Shown in pieces: positions 44,607-54,370 of a stretch of 64,000 nt of DNA; the first letter of the stretch is position 1, and every line of letters starts with the position of its first letter. The position numbers and the translations under genes were made by a program. Under the pieces are notes generated by a model, which did not search any database, was not told where the DNA came from, and saw nothing but the letters and a program-made list of their open reading frames with translations. Origin of the DNA: Gonapodya prolifera JEL478. Its lineage: Eukaryota; Monoblepharomycota; Monoblepharidomycetes; Monoblepharidales; Gonapodyaceae. The DNA lies in NCBI GenBank assembly GCA_001574975.1, contig KQ965769.1, positions 186,001 to 250,000 of the forward strand, written 5' to 3'.

Positions 44607-45753
44607 TTATCGCGTCCCCGGATCAGCCGCAAACGAAATATTCGCCGCCTTCATCCTGTTCGCGTACACCGTCGGGTCCGTAATATCACCTGACGGTCCA
44701 CTGGGAGGAACATTGAGGAACATGGAGGAACATGAGCCACGAGATCCCCTGCTGCTCCATCAACTTGGTCAGGTCCGTGTGCTGGGACCTGTTGGAACAC
44801 GCTCCGGTAGTGTTGGCGAACTCGGTCAGCACGACAGAGTACCCGGCTTTGTTTAGGGCCGTGACGGCGTCGGTTGAGTCCTGTGGGCCCCAGTAGCCTT
44901 GATGTGGTTGGAGGTGCATGTCAGTGGTCTTACAGCAGGGACAAAAATTTGAGATGGCACGTACCGTAATAGCAATGGCCTCATTCGTCCACTTAGCGTT
45001 TGCATTCCGGAAAACCGCCTTACTAAACGCCTGTGCGTCCGCAACGGCACCAGCTGCAGACGCGCCACCCCCAAGAGACGCGTACGTGAACATGAGCACC
45101 GGTGTGTTTGGAGCAGCCGCACGAATGATCTTGTAACAGTCCACGTTTATGCTGACGGCGCCGGGGCTCTGTGTGGACGTGAGGTACGAAGGGCACATTG
45201 GACGGGCTCGTTGTGGATTTCTTAGATGACATGGGTCTTTGGAGTTTCGAGGTGGGTTCAAAAAGAGAGAACAAGTCATTCACTGTTGATGAGTTCGTGA
45301 GTGTGGAGAAACCGCACCTCGTCTTTGTACCGCGCAGCATAGACCGTCCAAAAGTCGCGCGCATAGGCGAGGTTGTACTTGACGTTGTTGTCCCCATTCG
45401 CTATCAAAGCAAGAAAGGATTATGTAATGAAGCTCCGGCAATCACATCGACCGCTCAACAATTCCCCCACGACACACTCCCCGACACACAACGCACCAAG
45501 CACAATAATCAGGTACACGTTCGCAGCCTTTGTCCTCGCCACGGCATTATCCAGCCACGCCGCTGCATACCCTGGAGTTCTGCCATTCCCCGTCCCGTTC
45601 GGATACGCGGGATTGAAAGTCTCGGCGTACAGGTGGACAGCGCTGAAGCTCTGGTTCTTCAGGTTGGCGATGTTGGCGTCGGGAACCAAGTCGGAATGCT
45701 CCGTCGACATGAAGTTGGTCATCCTCAAGAAGTCGTTAGCGGCGAAGAGTTAG
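44607..45753 (-). pseudogene. GH5-like glycoside hydrolase (cellulase/mannanase type), frame-disrupted
   Basis: Blocks in order on the minus strand: FLRMTNFMSTEHSDLVPDAN, NLKNQSFSAVHLYAETFNPA, AAWLDNAVARTKAANVYLII, joined across a phase-consistent intron to NGDNNVKYNLAYARDFWTVY and AARYKDEV. Then come EIHNEPV (the acid/base Glu motif), GAVSINVDCYKIIRAAAPNT, PVLMFTYASLGGG, a GYWGPQ segment, VVLTEFANTTGACSN (the probable nucleophile Glu), GISWLMFLHVP and YANRMKAANISFAADPGTR to TAA at 44607-44609. GH5 enzymes cut beta-glucans or mannans. Frame changes without a normal intron occur after NEPV near 45200 and in a slipped 10-11-base repeat (ATGTTCCTCC type) near 44705-44735. The 5' exon is not found. 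It is probably a recently damaged copy. Confidence 0.6.
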
Positions 45754-46502
45754 AATGTTTCATTTTTGCTCAGTGTTGTGTCGGATGAGGATGTTGCCTG
45801 AACGAAAGTGAACATGTCGGGATGGCTCACACGAGACGCTCAAAAATGCCCGCGACCACACTTACAGGCCGATTGTGTCACCGTCCACCGTCTCGTATCG
45901 CGCCACGCTCCCAACCTCGCCCGACCGCCACGTCGTGGAGCACCTTAAACGCCTTTGGCAATGCCAAGTCGACATTTCCTGTCGAGGGTGGGCATGAACC
46001 TGTTGGAAACCTCCTTGCAGGGCCGGGAGACTAAATGTCCCAGAGACGGCGATTGTTCGGAGAACGCGGAGAAGTCGCGTGATGATAAGTGGTATGAATG
46101 GAGTTCGGAATATTAGCATCCCGCTCTCAAACAGACCGAAAAACTTGGTCGCGCCTCCACACAACCCACGCGAACAAGCAGGCTATGGAATAATTTGGAA
46201 CATGCTCTTCGATCGTGAGGTTCGTGAATTCGGGGCAGTGAATGCAAGAAAGTTCTCTGCTGCGGTCGGCCTCGCGCCAGTTACTTTGTGTCACGCTGTC
46301 CGTTTCGCCGCCCACCCTTCACCGTCCCCTGTCCCACACTCCACTCCACACACAGGAATCTCCTCCACCCACTGACCACCCCCGAATCCGTCCCGTCTCC
46401 CGCGCGTCTCCCCCCGACCCACCGCGACGCACCTGCAGGCATCCGCACGCACCGCGATTGCACGCCAACTCTCGCACACCGAATGAATAGGATACGCACG
46501 CA
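45754..46502. other. Intergenic or unresolved 5' exon of the GH5-like gene
   Basis: This region lies between divergent genes. Short open pieces on the minus strand near 45860-46160 may be leftovers of the missing GH5 N-terminus, but no motif confirms it. A C-rich run at 46310-46450 precedes the MFSD1-like start. Confidence 0.35.
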
Positions 46503-49500
46503 ATGAATGCCAACGATGGGAGTCACGTGTCAGCCGCACGCCATTGGTGCATGCTTGGTGCGCTGTGCGTGTGCGTGCTGGGGACGTACTACTGGTGAGC
46601 GCACTCAAAGCGGCGACGGTCTGGAGTGGCACAGTCTGACGTTGCTCTGGACTCGAATTTGTGCGGTCACTCTCTTGGCAAAGCTACGACATGGTGAGTG
46701 CGCTAAGCAAACTCAGCTCGATCGATGTCACCTGACACTCCACCGGCAGCCCGCAGCACTCAACGTCAATCTGCGAGAACATCTGGGTGCAGACTACGAC
46801 GACTGGCAGTACAAACTCAACATTCTCTGTGCGTAGCTCTTGCCTGTTCCCTCCCTTATCACCAAAAACTGAACCCGGCCATGGTAACCTTTGCGTAACC
46901 CTCCGACCTTCCACAGACACCGCCTACTCCCTCCCCAACACGCTCCTCCCCCTCCTAGGCGGCCTGCTCTCCGACCGCCTCGGCCCCGCACGCACACTCT
47001 CCCTCTTCTCCCTCCTCGTCCTCACCGGCCAAACCCTGTTCTTCCTCGGCGTCCACGCGCGCACATTCCCACTCATGCTCGCTGGTCGCGTGCTCTTCGG
47101 CGTGGGCTCCGAAACCGTCGACGTCGCACAAGTGAGCCTCGCCACCGAATGGTTCTCTCCTCCGTCCCCTTCCCCTTCCTCCGACTCCCCTCTCACACCC
47201 CGCCCCGCATCCCTCCCGGGCCTCGCCCTCGCCGTCGGGCTCAACATCGCCTTTGTCCGCACAGCGACGGCGCTCAACGACATCCTCTCGCCCTGGATTG
47301 CCCAGACCGCCGGCGTGACCATTGCCCCACTCGCGGGGGTCGCGTGCTGCACGGCAAGTATCGTCGCGGTGGGGTTCGTCAGTTGGATGGACAGAGATGA
47401 CGGCCGGCGCGCGGCGGGTGTGCCTGTGCGTGATACAGCGAGTGGGGGGAAGACGCGGAGGAGGAGGAGCTGTACGAGCGCCTTTGATGATGGCGCCAGC
47501 ACCAGAGGAGGTGATGGTGGAGACGGACGTCACCCGCCTCACGGCCCGCGCCTCATTCTCACCTCGGACGTGACCAAATTCCTCTCCGATACCACAAGCA
47601 ACGCCGACGCCGACGCTGACGCTGACGCTGACGCTGACGCTGACACGGCCGTGCTGGACAGGTCCGACGCAACCGCCGTGTACCGATCCCCTCCTCACCT
47701 CCACTCCGAGACCACACCACTTCTTGTCGTCCGTGCTGGGTCCCCCGGCTACACCGAGGACGCGGAGGGGACGGAGGGAGGAGATAGGACGGAGGGCAGC
47801 TTGGTCTCAGTGGAAGATTCGGAGGAGAGCTTCGACGAGGAAGACGAAGGCGTACGGTGGGGTGAGGTTGCTGGGTTGGGTGGGAGGTTTTGGGGCATGG
47901 TGAGTTGCTTGGGTGTGTCTGGGTGGTGGGGTGGTCGAGGCGCGAGGAGGGCGGAAGACGGGGGGGNGGGAAGAAGGAAAAAGAGGGTGGTTGGGTGTGA
48001 TGCTAATGGACGTGGAAGAGCGACATGACGTCCAACCACCTTGTCCGCCTCCGACACCCTGAAATGGATCTCTTTTACGCTGCGCTCACGATGCATGGGA
48101 TACTAAAACCTTGCTCCCATTCCGTCCCTTCCTTCCCTCCACCCTCCCCCATCCTCCTCACCACTTCTCTCCCTTCCCCCGACTCGCTCTCCACCAGTGC
48201 CTCGTCACCATCTGCGCCTACGGCTGCGTGAACCCCTTCTTCAACATCTCGTCCGACTTCTTCCAGGACGGCTGGTGGCCGGGCGATGCCCGGAGGGCGG
48301 GGGCCGGTTCGTTTGATGGGTCCTTGGCTCCTGTAACGTCACACACCCAAACAATCTGTCGAATCTTCCCCCAACCCAACTCTCCCCTTCTCCCCCACAC
48401 GAACCAGCAATGGCCCTCCCCGACGTCCTCTCCGCCCTGCTCTCACCCCCCCTTGGCCTCCTCCTGGACCGGCGCCCCGCGTCTCGCTTTCCCGTACTCT
48501 TCCTTTCTCTCCTGTCCATCTTGTCCGCGCACGTGCTCTTTGGATGGACCCGCCTGTCACCCTTCGCGAGTATGGCGGTCTTGGGCGTCGGGTACACGGG
48601 GGCAGCGAGTGTGGTGTGGAGCGCCGTGCCGGGGTTGGTAAACGGCGGGGGGGTGGCCACAGGGTACGTACTTCCAAGGCCAGGTTCTGTGGTGGCTACT
48701 CACTAACCTATATTCACGCAGGTTCGGCCTCCTCACTGTGTGTCTCAATGGGTCTCTCTCGCTTCTCCCGATGATCGTTGGGCACGTACGTGCCGCGAAT
48801 CCGTCATCGTGGCGGCCCGTCGAGGGGCTGTTCTGTGCTCTGGCTACCGTTGGAGCTCTTGCGGTGATTGGGGTGTGGTGGGCCGACGGGGTGGCAGAGG
48901 GCAAGGATGGACAGGAGGACGTGGAGGAGGAGTGGGAAGGGTTGTTGGAACATGTAGACCTTCACGATGAGGCTGATGTGGAGAGAGGCGCAGTGCGACA
49001 TAGGGCAGCTGTGTATGTCCCCCACCGGCCACGTCGCTTGTCGGAGGAAAGTTGGGACCACATACGGGCGCATCCTGTGGATGTGCGCAGGATCGCAATT
49101 TCGTTGCCGGGTGTGGGACAGGCAGTCGTGGCGCCTGAGACATGGTGAGTGGTGACTCAGGTGAAGGTCGGGTTGGTGTGGTCTGTGTGCTGATCATTTT
49201 GGACTTGTGATTTGTTCAGGATCCACCACCATCGGCACCACCGCCGGCACCGCTCGCACAACCCCTCGTCCTCACACGCACAATCTATTCACGGTGTCGC
49301 TCTAGTGGGTGAGCCTCGTCGCGCAAGGCGTAAGTCGTGGGCGGGAGCGTTCATGGCCGTTGTAGGTCTCGGAGAGGAGACGACTGGTGGGCACGTCGTT
49401 CAGAGGAGAGCGAGGTCGCGGTCACCCGAGAGGAGGGTAAGGTCGGCGGATGGGAGACGGGTGGGTGGGGGGAGCGCGGTGAGGGGGGAGCAGGGGATCG

Positions 49501-49523
49501 GACATCGCGACCCACGTTGGTAG
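46503..49523 (+). CDS. MFSD1: MFSD1-like major facilitator transporter
   Basis: Eight exons (46503-46594, 46684-46693, 46750-46828, 46917-47899, 48198-48306, 48408-48663, 48722-49144, 49220-49523) join in phase to 751 residues. The start of the MFS fold, CVCVLGTYYCYDMPAALNVN, depends on the 10-base exon 46684-46693, which supplies CYDM. Then AYSLPNTLLPLLGGLLSDRL holds the MFS loop motif, followed by MLAGRVLFGVGSETVDVAQV and ATALNDILSPWIAQTAG. A long acidic cytoplasmic loop with an Asp-Ala repeat splits the two six-helix halves. The second half carries CAYGCVNPFFNISSDFFQDG, SALLSPPLGLLLDRRPAS and GYTGAASVVWSAVPGLVNGG. Animal MFSD1 is a lysosomal dipeptide exporter. The basic His/Arg-rich tail (IHHHRHHRRHRSHNP) is unusual. 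Confidence 0.9.
47599..47645 (+). repeat. GACGCT microsatellite inside the MFSD1 loop
   Basis: About seven or eight copies of a GACGCY hexamer encode an (Asp-Ala) run in the central cytoplasmic loop of the MFSD1-like protein. A six-base period keeps the reading frame, so length changes would be tolerated. Confidence 0.85.
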
Positions 49524-49931
49524 TGGAGGAAGCTGGGCTTCCCCGAACCACTTGGCATTCACAAACACGAACACGACTACTTTGCAAACATACTGGCACG
49601 ATGAAGCAAGGTTCTTCGACAACGGTCTCGGCTGTTCATCTACACTTCCTCGAAACGAACTCACCAACATTTGTAGTACACACCACACAAGCTAATTCTA
49701 ATTGTAGAAAGGCATTCAGAAAGTCGTGGATTAATGTAGTATGTATAATAGAATGATGGTCGCCGTCAAATATCGGTTGAGAAGCGATGACGGAAGGTAT
49801 TCGTTGCGTTCAAGTGTTGACAGGTAGTTGCTTTGTGCCAAAAACACCGTCCGTGTGGCCGTGATTAGTTTTCCAAGTACTCTACTCAAATAAAAAAAGG
49901 GCGAATAACAATGGGAAAAAGTTCAAAATAT

Positions 49932-50013
49932 CGTCGACTGCAGGATTCGAACCTACGCGGGGAGACCCCAATTGATTTCTAGTCAATCTCCTTAACCACT
50001 CGGACAAGTCGAC
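49932..50013 (-). tRNA. tRNA-Ser (anticodon AGA)
   Basis: An 82-base tRNA folds completely. The acceptor pairs GTCGACT with AGTCGAC, with discriminator G. The anticodon stem ATTGA/TCAAT closes a loop CTAGAAA with anticodon AGA. The long class II variable arm is GGGG-TCT-CCCC, and the T arm is GTAGG-TTCGAAT-CCTGC. A-box (GTCCGAGTGGTTAAGG) and B-box (GGTTCGAATCC) promoters are present, and a TTTT terminator follows the 3' end. There is no intron. Confidence 0.97.
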
Positions 50014-50099
50014 TTCTTCTTGTTCTTCTATTTAAATTTGCTTATATTATATAAATTTTAGAACGAAACTCAGAATGAGGTCCGCATGAATTGAAATGA

Positions 50100-50284
50100 C
50101 ATGTACCATGGTCAGGGAAGGGTTAGAATTATAGTATCGCCTATAAAATCCTGCAGTGCATCACCATATTATGCAAAATTAGCAGAAAACAATGGCATGT
50201 AACATGGTCAGGGAAGGGTTAGAAATTTAGAATTATAGTGTAGCCTATAAAATCCTGCAGTGCATCACCATATTATGCAAAATT
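50100..50284. repeat. Two-copy tandem repeat, period about 97
   Basis: ATG-ACATGGTCAGGGAAGG-type sequence followed by CCTATAAAATCCTGCAG and TGCATCACCATATTATGCAA occurs at 50100-50181 and 50196-50284 with few differences. It marks the left edge of the CpG-poor zone. Confidence 0.85.
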
Positions 50285-50577
50285 ATGCCTGATGCAACCA
50301 CTGCAATTCAAAACCATTTTCTGATGCAAAATTCTCCAGTGCATGTACCAGTTTCATTGTTAAAAGCATCTTTGAATGCCTCAGTGCCTGTTTCCTGGTT
50401 TTGATGATATGTTTGTGCACAGTGGATGTCCCTCTTTTATGATAGTACTCTTGGTCCTCACCAATCTCAAATGATACCTTTGTCCCTGCAGTTGCATTAA
50501 GCTTTGATACAAGTCCTGTCACACTGACATCCACTAACATGGAGTATATAGTGTAGTATGAGTGTTGGGTATTAGCT

Positions 50578-51363
50578 GCTGTGCCACTACTGTGGCCGCG
50601 GGTTTAGATGTGCACACCTGCAGGACGTGCCCTAAGTTTGGCATCACGTTCCTGCAGGTGAGTTCTATGCACATTACGTCTTGCTATGTACATTTGATCA
50701 TATATACACGTTCCTGCAGTTTACAGGCTTGTGCAGCTCACCTAGGTTGTGTAGCAAGTCCCGCAATATCCTGTACTCCCTTTTCCTGTTGCTTGGGATG
50801 TGGTAGAACTGACACTCTGTCAGCCTCTTGGGATATGTCTGAAGGGTAAGTAGCAGTGTGGGACTGGAGAGAGAGTGGATGGTGATACAAGAGAGAGGCA
50901 GTGATGTGATGCATTGGTCTGGATGAATAAGGGCTGTGCACCTGGATAAATGCTACCTGAATGCTATATTATTGCCCCAACCTACCCAAAGGCTTTACAA
51001 TTGGACTAACCCATTGCAAGTGTTAGTTCCACTACAGGGAGGCAATTGGTACCTCCCACCATTCAGAGGACAAATGGCAACTACCTTGTTCAAACTGGGT
51101 GCCATTTGCACAAGTCCTTCCAGTAGATTGTTTGCTTTGAATAGATTCCCTGGCAGACTTATGCATTGCCTCTAAGCCTTAGTGCTACACAACCTAGGTG
51201 AGCTGCACAAGCCTGTAATCTGCAGGAACGAGTTTATATCATTAAAAGTACATAATGAGTTGGTTTATACATGGAACTCACCTGCAGGAACGCGATGCCA
51301 AACTTAGGGTGCATCCTGCAGGTGCACACATCTAATTTCGTGACCACAGTAGTGGCATGGCAC
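50578..51363. repeat. Long inverted repeat, two arms of about 180 bp
   Basis: Arm 50578-50757 and arm 51183-51363 are reverse complements with moderate divergence, spaced by about 425 bases. Landmarks are GCCACTACTGTGG against CCACAGTAGTGGC, CTGCAGGTGAGTTC against GAACTCACCTGCAG, and AGCTCACCTAGGTTGTGTAG against CTACACAACCTAGGTGAGCT. Where the left arm keeps CG (GCCGCGGG, GACGTGCC), the right arm has other bases. The arms could be terminal repeats of a small non-coding element, or a palindromic insertion. Confidence 0.8.
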
Positions 51364-53439
51364 CTAACACCTTGCATTATATATACCATGTCAATGGATG
51401 TCACCTGAAGCTATGGTGACACTTAGCATCATTTGCTGTTATTTAAGTGTGGAGGACCTCAAGATGAGGGAATTTCAGGTAACCATATACTTGTGGAGAT
51501 GTCAGTTCTCATCCAAAAGCAGGATTATGGCTCAACCCAAGAACAGGGAACAACAGTTCACCAAAAATTCTCACATTTGGGAACACAAGTGACCACTGTG
51601 CTATATCAAGATCTACATATGCACCTCTTTCCACAACGTTGAAGCCCCCAAGTTTGGTCCTGAAGTGATGTTATCCTGTGTCTCATTGCACCCAGAACAA
51701 ACTGAATCAGCTTATTCATTGACCCAATATCCACCTTCTTTAAGTTTTTTTCCAATGTTCTCACATTGGGACACATAAGTATTGCCTCTGACAAAACTCT
51801 TGCCAATTTTGATGTTGCTGGATGCAGAAAGTCATTGTTCATGCACAGGTCAAGTGCTTGAAGTGCACAACAGAATCTGTTGAGCATTCCCCCAACACCT
51901 CATAGAGTTTGGCTACAGTTGCTGCTCCTTTGCATCTGAAGCTTGCAAATTGATTAAGTCTTACAAATGTAGTCACCATCTTGACAGCCATCAACAGGGT
52001 TGTAGAACCAGCATCTGTGTCACTATCAACTGCAATGTGCACTTCCACCTCACCAAACATAAGATCCACCAGCTAGTTACTTTTGTGCAGTTGCTCAATT
52101 ACATTGGAAGACTCCACTGCCTTTCTCCAGATCAAGGCTTCCATCCCACTCATGGTGGCAATTGCAACACCTTGTTTAGTGACAAGGAAATGTTGATGAC
52201 AGCAATTGTTCCCACAGTCAATCTGTCTTTTGCCACAATCATTTTGACAGCTCTTTTGATCTGGATCAACCCACAAGAGCAATTCACAGTCTGTGGGTAC
52301 TCCTATCATAGGAGTACTGTCACATGTGACATCTGAGCTTACCACTCACAGTTGGGTGTGGGGGGCTCAGGGGTGGCATGGTCAGAAGGGAAAGGGAGCC
52401 CGTGTTAGACTAGTTAGGTTTACTTCTACAAGCACCATGTTCAGGTTGGTGTTATTAATGCTTTGCTGGTGTATTGGTGGACTCATTATATTGTGTTCTG
52501 CATTCTTGGCTATCTTCACAGTGTGGGGACTCCCTGTTGTCACAAGTACTTTGCACTCAATAGTGACTGTACGTCTGGCACAGCCAGGGATGGCACAGTC
52601 AGTGGCTTCACAAATGGAGCAGAAACATAAGGGAGGGCACAGGAGAATGTCATTGGAGGGATGAGATGGAACATCTGGTTAGGAATTAACTTGGGGGAAG
52701 TCCATGTCCTAATTGGTCTCCTGATGTTGCTTTGGGGTTGGTATGGTTATGGCCAAGAATGGCCACAGTAATTAAATGTGTTGTTACTGGCTCACCCCAC
52801 TTGGTACTTCATGGCCATCCACATGTAGCTGGTAGGGTAGTGGTTACACTGTTGTTTCAACAACATCAGCTCAATTGATCCAAGAGCTACCAGTGGGTGG
52901 TTGCAGTTCTGACATGGTAACACCAATCACAATGCTCCAGTACAAACAGTTCTCACCTGGAAAATACTCATATTGGATATCTTTTCAGCTTGCTGGCTTT
53001 GCAATTGAATTGGTGATCCTCATGGCTGGATTGATTGGCCATTTGACATGCATTCTCACTATCAGAGTCACCAAGAGTATAAACACTATTCTTCTCTCCT
53101 CTGACCTTCCTGGAAGTCTTTGGCAACTGGACATTTGCACTGCTTTTCAGCTTTCCAGATTGAACAGTGTCACCCAGCTTCTCAAGTGGCCAATTTTTCT
53201 CCCGTTGGGTCTGGAGATATTCTGCTCACCTGAGAACATAATGCACTTTGCTGAAGACAAATGCTATGATCACACGCTTGTTATTCTCCCAGAGTCAGAT
53301 GACATTGCCTGGGGATCGAACACTACAAGCCCTCATCAACATGTTGCCTCTCCTATCCTGGCTGTTATACATACAACTCAGTCTCTTGATTGAGCTATTA
53401 TTCAGAATTTGGGCTATGTACTTGACTGGGCTGATTGAC

Positions 53440-54150
53440 ACCCTCACCATAGATATATTGCTTGGTCAGACACTTCCTTGCATGCATTTATTTGTATCTG
53501 TGTTCCTTCCATCCTTCCATTTTATGACGCTGCACTTATTAATATCATGCAGTACAAGCTGGGACAATATCTTCTTCTCCTTGTTTTTGGTGGTGTTTGG
53601 GTTGACTGTGATGTGGAACCACGTTGTGCCATTGAGGATTGGTTAAACGGTGTGCAGAGACTCTATGGTGGAACAAAACTGAGACAAACAACATCAGGGT
53701 CATTGTTGGGATTGAGAACGACTCTTTTGGGTAGAAGAAATGGCAGAAGATGTATCCTTGGGAGGTTGGAGTTGCACAATGGCTTCCTCACCTCATCATC
53801 CCATCTTTGACGGCATTGTAGACACAGTTCTTGCAAACATAGGTGGAGTCTTGTGGCAAATGAAAGCGAAGAGGAACATAATGGCCTCTGTCATCAAATC
53901 TAGTGTCGTCCATGTTGCGGGGCCAGGTCCATGGACAGACACTATTTGGGGTTATGTGGATTGCTTTCTATCCAATATATTGCCCATGGAAGCTTTCACA
54001 AACCTACTGCAGGGGATCTCAGTGGAAGATGCTTTCGTGCTGCCAATCAAGGTGTTCTTGCCTGGAGTTGGTCATATGGGCACTGGAGGCAGGACGCATC
54101 CTAAAGCAAGAGTTTACCATGCCTTTCAAGGGAGCTGGAAGAACTGAGAT
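53440..54150 (+). pseudogene. GT32 (Och1-like) glycosyltransferase, decayed
   Basis: Pieces of the GT32 domain follow in order: YIAWSD; LPFYDAALINIMQYKLGQYL and LLLVFGGVWVDCDVEP, which holds the DxD metal-binding motif; ENDSFG; CTMASSPHHPIFDGIVDTVL; HVAGPGPWTDTIWGYVD; and IKVFLPGVGHMG. The family transfers hexoses, for example the first alpha-1,6-mannose in fungal outer-chain N-glycans, in the Golgi. The pieces lie in more than one frame. An intron of about 37 bases near 53731 could explain one change, but its phase does not fit. Several residues normally fixed (the Arg of ADLxRY) are changed. CG content is low, like the neighbouring zone, so this appears to be a duplicated gene that decayed under methylation. 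Confidence 0.6.
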
Positions 54151-54370
54151 TGTTGGAGAAGGTGGTAGATTGAACATTACAGGTCAAAAACACTATTACA
54201 AACAAAACTCAATTTTCATTGCTACTATTGCAAATGCAATCCCTTGTCAGCTCATGCATCATCTGCATCTGATTTAAGTCAGTGACCTGGAAGTGGATCG
54301 GCTAGAGACAGGTCCACCACCCTTGCAGCTAGCTCCTCCATGGCTTCGGTCTCAACTGTTGTCCCTGACT

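Larger units (their letters stand above)
50060..53400. other. CpG-poor zone without convincing genes
   Basis: CG dinucleotides are rare here while TG and CA are frequent. Open frames of 60-170 codons exist on both strands (for example 52875-53393 plus and 51839-52345 minus), but none has a recognisable domain and they do not form splice chains. The composition matches the 18.6-22.2 kb array, although I see no shared unit. CG frequency rises again to the right, into the GT32 relic. Confidence 0.6.

Noticed and set aside
53740-54147. A stand-alone 135-codon gene starting at ATG 53740
   Set aside because: The frame carries the C-terminal half of a GT32 domain whose N-terminal half lies upstream in other frames, so it is part of the relic.
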